A DNA stretch of 46,447 nt from Planctomycetota bacterium (GTDB lineage Bacteria; Planctomycetota; UBA1135; GCA-002686595): assembly GCA_029259605.1 (NCBI GenBank), contig JAJDEV010000147.1, positions 1-46,447 of the forward strand, read 5' to 3'. This document shows, piece after piece, positions 40,956-46,447 of this stretch. The position numbers were made by a program, and so were the translations under genes. Numbering within the stretch: the stretch's first letter is position 1; the number at the start of each line of letters is the position of its first letter. A model generated the notes under the pieces. It was not told the DNA's origin, made no database searches, and was given only the letters and a program-made list of their open reading frames with translations.

Positions 40956-41825
40956 TCAGGCGTCCCCTCGGTCGGAGAAACGCAGCGCGGCGAACTCGGC
41001 GGCGGTCTCGGTGACGGCGCGCTCGATCGGCAAGCGCTCGGTCGACGAGCCGGTCCAGAATCCGTCGCACGACGTGTGGTCGAGGATGTACTGCGCGTCG
41101 CTCGGCGTCTCCATCGCCGCGCCGTGCGCGACGAGCAGCAGGTCGGGCGAGAGCGCGCGCAGCTTGGCGTTCGCGGCCTCGGTGCGCTGCGCCGTTTCGT
41201 CGATCGTCTCGCCCGAGTCGAAACCGGTCAGCCCGCCCTTGGTCGTGCCCGCGTGGAAGCAGAAGACATCCGGCTGCGCCTCACGGACGAGCTGGCAGCT
41301 GTCCTCTTCATCGAACGCGAGCCCGATCGTGACCATGCCCATCTCCTTCGCGACGCGTAGGAAGTCGACCTCGTTCTGGAAGGTGATCCCGCTCTTCTCG
41401 AGCACGCGATAGATCTGGCTGTCCTTGTCGACGTAGCTGATCGACGGACCGATGTTCGACACGGATACCACGCCCATCGCCTTCAGCTGCTCGATGACGA
41501 CGACCATGTCCTTGAGCGGATCGTTCGCGTTCATGCATGCGCACACGAACGCGTCGCCGCTCATCGCGGGCATGATGTCCTGCGCGGTGTAGTCGAGCGT
41601 CTGCTGGTTCGAGTCGAGGATCGGCCACAGCATCGACATCGTGCCCATGCCGTTCGCGCGCAGTCGCGCACCGGAGAACGTGTTCACGCAGTCGACGCCG
41701 GCGCGCTCGAGCAGCTTCGCGACGAGTCCGCTGCCGGCGCTCGCGATCCAGATCGGCTTCCGGTCCGCGCGCTTCGCGTGGAGTTTCTCGAGAATCGCGG
41801 CGCGCGACGTGCGGGGGACGATCAA
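40956..41825 (-). CDS. Phosphoenolpyruvate hydrolase-like TIM-barrel protein
   Basis: A 289-residue protein of the PEP-hydrolase-like (TIM-barrel signal transduction) family: IWIASAGSGLVAKLLERAGVDCVNTFSGARLRANGMGTMS at the start, DAFVCACMNANDPLKDMVVVIEQLKAMGVVSVSNIGPSISYVDKD in the middle, and CFHAGTTKGGLTGFDSG plus the acidic/His end of the barrel (LLLVAHGAAMETP). The reaction of the bacterial enzyme is not established. The start is TTG at 41825 with GAGGA 8 nt upstream; no in-frame ATG fits better. It heads an operon with the Tm-1-like gene (1-bp gap). Confidence 0.85.
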   Translation of the reverse strand: MIVPRTSRAAILEKLHAKRADRKPIWIASAGSGLVAKLLERAGVDCVNTFSGARLRANGMGTMSMLWPILDSNQQTLDYTAQDIMPAMSGDAFVCACMNANDPLKDMVVVIEQLKAMGVVSVSNIGPSISYVDKDSQIYRVLEKSGITFQNEVDFLRVAKEMGMVTIGLAFDEEDSCQLVREAQPDVFCFHAGTTKGGLTGFDSGETIDETAQRTEAANAKLRALSPDLLLVAHGAAMETPSDAQYILDHTSCDGFWTGSSTERLPIERAVTETAAEFAALRFSDRGDA

Positions 41826-41869
41826 GGGCGGTTCCTCTTCGAAGGGGGAGGGGGAGCGTGCGTCGCGAG

Positions 41870-41875
41870 AGCATA
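41870..41875 (-). promoter_or_regulatory. Possible -10 box for the PEP-hydrolase/Tm-1 operon
   Basis: On the minus strand GCTATGCT fits the recurring GCTAnGMT form. Transcription would start near 41863, giving a 38-nt leader with a ribosome-binding site. Confidence 0.35.
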
Positions 41876-41915
41876 GCGTCGGGGGCGCATCGATCGCGAC
41901 GGCTTCGCGCCTCCG

Positions 41916-43016
41916 TCAGAGGAACGCGACGAGCTCGTCGGCCGCGAGCCGCATCCCGGCCGCGCTCGGGTGGTAGATGTCCTCCGGGTCGAAGCGTACG
42001 CGCTCGAGCGGCTCACGCTCGAACACTGCGCGCAGATCGACCACCGGCCACCCGAGCTGCTCGCCGACCGCGCGCACCTGCGCGTGGTACGGCGCGAGCA
42101 CGCCCGGTTCGTAGCTCCCGTCGAGCAGCAGCGGAAACAGCGCGAGCACGACGCGCGCGTCGACCGTGCGCGCTGCGGCGTCGATGCGCTCGTAGGCGGT
42201 GACGAAGTCGCGCCACGCGTCGCCGTCGGCGTCGAAGATGCGCGGCCAGAATCCGTCCGGCGTCCGGCCGGGCCCGACCATCGGTACGCTGCGCCGTTCG
42301 TGCTCGGGCACCGACACGTGCAGCCGCCGCATGACGAACTCGAAGAGGTGGACACGCGGCTCGACCGGATCGACGAACCATGCGTTGGGCGTGAAGGACC
42401 AGCCAGGATCATTGAGGCAGAACTGGAGCACGATCGTGTCCGGGTGGTAGGGCAGAACGCGCGTCTCGATCATCCGCGCCTCCTGCGTCGCGCCGTACCC
42501 GTGCACCCCGAAGTTGAAAACCTCGCACGCACTCTTGCCGCGCTCGGCGAGCGCGCGCTCGATCTGCGGAGCGAGGCGCGCGCCGGGAGCGAGGTAGATG
42601 CCGGCGGACAGCGAGTCTCCGACCAGCGCGATGCGCTCGACGCCCGGCGTGCGATCGATCGAGACGTCGTCCGGTTGCAGCATCCCGGCCGAGTTCGTCG
42701 AGCGCCCGCGCGGCGCGTCGTAGTCCGGGCGGTAGGCGTAGACGAGCTCGGGGTCGTCGACCGGCATGCAGACCGAGCGCTCGCGAATCACGCGCGTCCT
42801 CGCGTCGACCTCGAAGGTCCCGCGCCGCGCGTGCACGACGCGCAAGGAACCCTCGGCGAACGTGAGGAGAGCGACGACCGTCGCCGCGGAGACGGCGAGT
42901 CGTGCGGGCCAAGCGCGACGAGGCTCAGGGACGGTGGCGATGGGTGCGCCCGAGCGGTGGCAAGGGAAGACGTTCGGGCGGCCCCCAGTCTCGCCGCCCG
43001 GCCCGAATCTGTCCAT
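41916..43016 (-). CDS. Membrane-anchored SGNH/GDSL hydrolase
   Basis: A 366-residue protein with a transmembrane or signal-anchor segment (ARLAVSAATVVALLTFAEGSL, about 38-58). The SGNH blocks are present: block I VGDSLSAG (catalytic Ser), block II Gly in FGVHGYGATQ, block III QFCLNDPG with the Asn, and block V DPEDIYHPSAAG with the Asp-x-x-His pair. Such enzymes deacetylate or de-esterify carbohydrates or lipids at the envelope. ATG 43016 is preferred over 43076 because AGGGGG lies 7 nt upstream. It is divergent from the PVC dehydrogenase gene, which itself carries an SGNH-like domain. Confidence 0.8.
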   Translation of the reverse strand: MDRFGPGGETGGRPNVFPCHRSGAPIATVPEPRRAWPARLAVSAATVVALLTFAEGSLRVVHARRGTFEVDARTRVIRERSVCMPVDDPELVYAYRPDYDAPRGRSTNSAGMLQPDDVSIDRTPGVERIALVGDSLSAGIYLAPGARLAPQIERALAERGKSACEVFNFGVHGYGATQEARMIETRVLPYHPDTIVLQFCLNDPGWSFTPNAWFVDPVEPRVHLFEFVMRRLHVSVPEHERRSVPMVGPGRTPDGFWPRIFDADGDAWRDFVTAYERIDAAARTVDARVVLALFPLLLDGSYEPGVLAPYHAQVRAVGEQLGWPVVDLRAVFEREPLERVRFDPEDIYHPSAAGMRLAADELVAFL

Positions 43017-43207
43017 TCGAGCCCCCTGGCGGGATGCGGGCGACTCGTCGAACGCCGCGCTGGGCAGTGCGCCCATCGAGGACCCGCTCGTTCATGCCGA
43101 GCCGACCGCGCGTCACGACGGTTGCTCCGCGTGCCATGGAGCGCGACGTTCACGAGCGGAAGCGCACCGCCCGGCGATTCCTGGTCCGCGCCCGTCGCGA
43201 TCGCCGC

Positions 43208-43213
43208 TAAGAT
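43208..43213 (+). promoter_or_regulatory. Possible -10 box for the PVC dehydrogenase gene
   Basis: TAAGAT in GCTAAGAT lies 47 nt before the ATG at 43260 in the 243-bp divergent region. Confidence 0.35.
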
Positions 43214-43259
43214 CGCCTCGCTTCGCCCTCGTCCGCGCCGAGAGAACGTCCCCGAGCTC

Positions 43260-46200
43260 ATGCCGCATCCTCCCTTTCGCTACTCGGTGACGCGCCCGTT
43301 CGTCCGCGCCGTCGTCTCCTTCCTCGTGCTCGTCGGCGGCGCGCCCGGAGTTGACGCGCAGGACCGTGCGCCGCTCGTGCCGCGGAGCGGCGACACGATC
43401 GCGCTCATCGGCAACGCGCTCGCCGAGCGCATGCAGCATCACGGTTGGTTCGAGACGCGCGTGCAGGCGCGCTACCCGGCGCTCGAGCTCTCGGTGCGCA
43501 ACCTGGGGTTCGGCGCGGACGAGCTCGACGTGCACCAGCGCACGATGAACTTCGGCAAGTTCAGCTCGGACCCGATGGAGCTGGACCTGCCGAACACGCG
43601 CTTCGTGCCGTGGGATCGGTACCTCGATCACGTAGACGCGAGCGTGGTGCTCGCCTTCTTCGGCTACAACGAATCGTTCGCGGGCGCGGCGGGCATCCCC
43701 GCCTTTCGCGAGCGGCTCTCGACCTTCGTCGACCACTTCGCGGCCCAGCGCTACGGCGGCGACGCGGCGCCGACGCTCGTGCTGGTCGGCTCGATCCCGC
43801 ACGAGGATCACGCGGATGCGAACCTGCCGGACGGCAGCGAGCGCAACGCGAACATCGCGCTCTACAATCGCGTGATGGGCGCGGTGGCGCGGGACAAGGA
43901 CGTGCGCTTCGTCGATCCGTTCGGCGCGATGCACGCGCGCTACGCCGCCGCCGACGCGCCCCTGACGATCAACGGGATCCACCTCACGGAGCGGGGCAAT
44001 CGCGAATTCGCGGCCGTGCTCGAGGAGGCGCTGTTCGGCGCCGTGAGCGCGACCGAGGACGAGTCGTTGCGCGCGCTGGTGCTCGAGAAGAACCGGCTGT
44101 GGTACCAGCGCTATCGCGCGACCGACGGCTACAACGTGTACGGCGACCGCTCGCGCTTGGCGTACGAGACCGGCGGCGCCGGCGGACGCGTCGCGAACTA
44201 CGCCGTTCTGCAGCGCGAGCTCGACCACCTCGACGTGCTCGTGGCGAACCGCGACCGCGCGATCCACGCGCGCGCGAACGGCCACACGCCGACGCTCGAC
44301 GACTCGAACGCTCCGCCGCTCATCGGTGTGCCGACGAACAAGCCCGGGGACGGAGCGGGCGGCGCGTACTCGTTCCTGTCGGGCGCGGACAGCATCGCGA
44401 AGATGACGACGGCGCCGGGGATGCGCATCGAGCTGTTCGCGGACGAGCGTCAGTTCCCCGAGCTCGTCAACCCGGTGCAGATGGCGTGGGACACGCGCGG
44501 GCGCCTGTGGGTCGCGACGTGGCACACCTACCCGCACTGGCGGCCGGACCTGCCGATGGACGACAAGTTGCTCGTCCTCGAGGACACCGATGGGGACGGA
44601 CGCGCGAACACGTGCGAGGTCTTCGCCGACGGGCTGCACAACCCGACCGGTTTCGAGTTCTGGAACGGCGGCGTGCTGCTCGCTCAGGCGCCCGATCTCG
44701 TCTTCCTGACGGACACCGACGGCGACGGTCGCGCGGACACTTCGGAGCGCCTGCTGCACGGCTTGAGCACGGCGGACACGCATCACTCGGCGAACAGCTT
44801 CGTGCTCGGCCCCGACGGCGCGCTCTACTTCCAAGAGGGCACGTTCCACCAGTCGCAAGTCGAGTCGATCTACGGTCCGGTTCGGAACAACGGCGGTTGC
44901 GTGTGGCGCTACGAGCCGCGCACGCATCGCGTCGAGCGCTACATCCCGTACAACTACGCCAACCCGCACGGACACGTCTTCGACCGCTGGGGTCAGGACT
45001 TCATGACGGACGGCACGGGCAACGTGAACTACTACTCGTTGCCGTTCTCCGGGTTCCTGCCCTCGCCGCTGAAGCACTCGAACTACTTCCCGTTCTTCAA
45101 GCAGCGCAGCCGTCCGGCCGGCGGAACGGAGATCCTGTCGAGCGCGCACTTCCCGGCCGAGAACCAGGGGAACTACCTGATCGCGAACGTGATCGGGTTC
45201 CGCGGCGTGTTCCAGTACCGCGTCGTCGACGACGGTTCGGGCTTCGGCGCGGTCGAGGTCGATCCGATCGTCGAGAGCAGCGACATCAACTTCCGTCCGG
45301 TGGACCTCGAGGTCGGTCCCGACGGCGCGCTGTACTTGCTCGACTGGCACAACCCGCTGATCGGGCACATGCAGCATCACCTGCGCGACCCGAGCCGCGA
45401 CGCGGATCACGGCCGGGTGTATCGCGTGACGTACGAGGGGCGCGAGCTGACGCCGTCGGCGACGATCGCGGGCGCCGAGCTGCCCGCGTTGCTCGAGCTC
45501 CTGAAGTCGCCCGACGACCGCGTGCGCTATCGCGTGCGCATCGAGCTGAGCGGTCGCGACACGGACGACGTGATCGCAGCGACGCGCGCGTGGCGCGCGC
45601 GGCTCGACGAGGCGGACGCGGACTACGAGCACCACCTGGTCGAGGCGCTCTGGATCCACCAGCAACACAACCGGATGGATCGCGGCTTGCTCGAGCGCGC
45701 GCTCGCCGCGCGCGACCCGCGCGCGCGCGCCGCCGCGATCCGCGTGCTGCGCTACGGTCGGCGCCAGATCCCCGACGCGCTCGAGCTGCTCGCGCCCATG
45801 GCGGACGACGAGAACGCGCGCTGTCGGCTCGAGGCCGTCGTCGCAGCGAGCTTCTTCGACTCGACCGCGGCCGCGTCCGTCGCGCTCGCCGTGCTGCGCC
45901 ATCCGATGGACAAGTTCCTGAAGTACGCCCTCGGCGAGACGATGATCGCGCTCGAGCCGCATTGGAAGGCGGGGCTGCAGCGCGGCGAGTCGGTCGCCGC
46001 CGAGAACCCCGCCGGCGTCGAGTACTTGCTCGATCGCGTCACCTCCGAAGAGCTCGAGCGACTGCCGCGCGAACCGGTCGTGCTGCGCGCGATCCTCACG
46101 CGCCACGGGCCGACGTTCGCCGCGCGCGACGCCGCGGCGAGCGAGCTGGCCGCGCTCGAGGGGACGTCGCGCGCGCACGAGCTGCTCGGCGCGATCCGCG

Positions 46201-46447
46201 TCATCGACGCGGGCACGGGGGCGCACGCGTCGCACACGCTCCACGCGCTCGGCCGACTGCTCGCCGCCGAGGAATCCGTCGACCGCGCGTCCGTGCTGGC
46301 GCTCGCCGAGAACGGCCGGCTCGCCGCCACGCGCGAGCTCGGCTACGCGACGCTCGTGCCGCTCGACCGCGGCGTCGAGCGCGCGTGGGTCAGCGCCTCG
46401 CGCTCGCCGACCGGCTTGCTCGCGCTCTTCGCCGCGGTCCCGTCGCT
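43260..46447 (+). CDS. SGNH-like plus PVC-type dehydrogenase plus HEAT protein (3' end cut)
   Basis: 1062 codons are visible and the frame stays open to the window edge. A signal peptide (VRAVVSFLVLVGGAPGVDA) is followed by an SGNH-like domain (about 40-260) starting GDTIALIGNALAERMQHHGWFETRVQARYP. The usual nucleophile position has no Ser, while the late His remains (NGIHLTERGN). From about 386 comes the PVC membrane-bound dehydrogenase propeller (GMRIELFADERQFPELVNPVQMAWDTRGRLWVATWHTYP, VLEDTDGDGRANTCEVFADGL, NPHGHVFDRWGQDFMTDGTGN, VDLEVGPDGALYLLDWHNPLIGHMQHHLRDPSRD). From about 740 there are HEAT-like repeats. Homologues end with a CxxCH heme domain, which would lie outside. Likely a periplasmic sugar or alcohol dehydrogenase typical of Planctomycetota. 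Confidence 0.88.
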   Translation, partial: MPHPPFRYSVTRPFVRAVVSFLVLVGGAPGVDAQDRAPLVPRSGDTIALIGNALAERMQHHGWFETRVQARYPALELSVRNLGFGADELDVHQRTMNFGKFSSDPMELDLPNTRFVPWDRYLDHVDASVVLAFFGYNESFAGAAGIPAFRERLSTFVDHFAAQRYGGDAAPTLVLVGSIPHEDHADANLPDGSERNANIALYNRVMGAVARDKDVRFVDPFGAMHARYAAADAPLTINGIHLTERGNREFAAVLEEALFGAVSATEDESLRALVLEKNRLWYQRYRATDGYNVYGDRSRLAYETGGAGGRVANYAVLQRELDHLDVLVANRDRAIHARANGHTPTLDDSNAPPLIGVPTNKPGDGAGGAYSFLSGADSIAKMTTAPGMRIELFADERQFPELVNPVQMAWDTRGRLWVATWHTYPHWRPDLPMDDKLLVLEDTDGDGRANTCEVFADGLHNPTGFEFWNGGVLLAQAPDLVFLTDTDGDGRADTSERLLHGLSTADTHHSANSFVLGPDGALYFQEGTFHQSQVESIYGPVRNNGGCVWRYEPRTHRVERYIPYNYANPHGHVFDRWGQDFMTDGTGNVNYYSLPFSGFLPSPLKHSNYFPFFKQRSRPAGGTEILSSAHFPAENQGNYLIANVIGFRGVFQYRVVDDGSGFGAVEVDPIVESSDINFRPVDLEVGPDGALYLLDWHNPLIGHMQHHLRDPSRDADHGRVYRVTYEGRELTPSATIAGAELPALLELLKSPDDRVRYRVRIELSGRDTDDVIAATRAWRARLDEADADYEHHLVEALWIHQQHNRMDRGLLERALAARDPRARAAAIRVLRYGRRQIPDALELLAPMADDENARCRLEAVVAASFFDSTAAASVALAVLRHPMDKFLKYALGETMIALEPHWKAGLQRGESVAAENPAGVEYLLDRVTSEELERLPREPVVLRAILTRHGPTFAARDAAASELAALEGTSRAHELLGAIRVIDAGTGAHASHTLHALGRLLAAEESVDRASVLALAENGRLAATRELGYATLVPLDRGVERAWVSASRSPTGLLALFAAVPS

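Noticed and set aside
43113-46244. Very long open frame on the minus strand
   Set aside because: It mirrors the PVC dehydrogenase gene, whose plus-strand translation carries clear domain motifs. The mirror is Arg/Val/His-rich low-complexity sequence.

Overview
This 46.4 kb window is high-GC chromosomal DNA whose gene content points to a Planctomycetota bacterium. The clearest evidence is the gene that runs off the right edge. It fuses an SGNH-like domain to the PVC-type membrane-bound dehydrogenase (beta-propeller) region and HEAT repeats, an architecture typical of that phylum. The redoxin/cytochrome c/copper monooxygenase fusion, the tandem nitroreductase, PQQ-like and NHL propeller proteins, and the many exported proteins fit the same picture. 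I see no rRNA, tRNA, CRISPR array, prophage or intact transposase.

Layout. Positions 1-1414 hold no gene: a hairpin-rich stretch, then a 273-bp tandem repeat (about 2.7 copies), then a 110-bp tandem repeat (3 copies), ending at a 165-bp palindrome that supplies the stop codon of the first gene. 1.6-7.6 kb: HEAT-repeat membrane protein, GNAT acetyltransferase, an unrecognised Tat-exported protein, a SagB-type double nitroreductase and an NHL-propeller protein. 7.7-9.6 kb: a three-gene operon of ECF sigma factor, zinc-finger anti-sigma factor with an extracytoplasmic YCII/DGPF-like domain, and a lipoprotein. 9.8-13.8 kb: AT-hook/winged-helix DNA-binding protein, copper monooxygenase fusion, small membrane protein, hemerythrin and CBS-pair protein. 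13.9-24.9 kb: CocE-type hydrolase with a POTRA-HEAT lipoprotein, penicillin-binding-protein-like hydrolase, a three-gene operon (zinc-ribbon membrane protein, PQQ-like propeller, alpha/beta hydrolase-OsmC fusion), M1 aminopeptidase, DUF6265-like protein and AraC regulator. 25-36.4 kb: DEAD-box RNA helicase with a DbpA-type C-terminal domain, SlyD, a second beta-lactamase-fold hydrolase, an orphan coiled-coil/Cys-rich protein, SNF2 ATPase with an N-terminal helix-hairpin-helix, TPR-redoxin protein and methyltransferase. 36.5-46.4 kb: exported FN3-like protein divergent from an OmpR/HisKA two-component pair, a Tm-1-like/PEP-hydrolase-like gene pair, an SGNH hydrolase and the truncated PVC dehydrogenase.

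The most unusual signal is a family of CTAG-bounded inverted-repeat elements. Two full copies (165 and 166 bp, near-complete palindromes centred on the same ATCCACC(A/G)AT tip), an 82-bp copy, a 26-bp copy and two single-ended copies lie between genes. In five of the six cases the CTAG at an element end provides the TAG stop of the adjacent gene; the 26-bp copy provides the stops of two convergent genes at once. A second recurring signal is a TAnnnT -10 box exactly 6 nt before the start codon of six genes, which suggests leaderless transcripts and fixes several start sites, including a TTG start.
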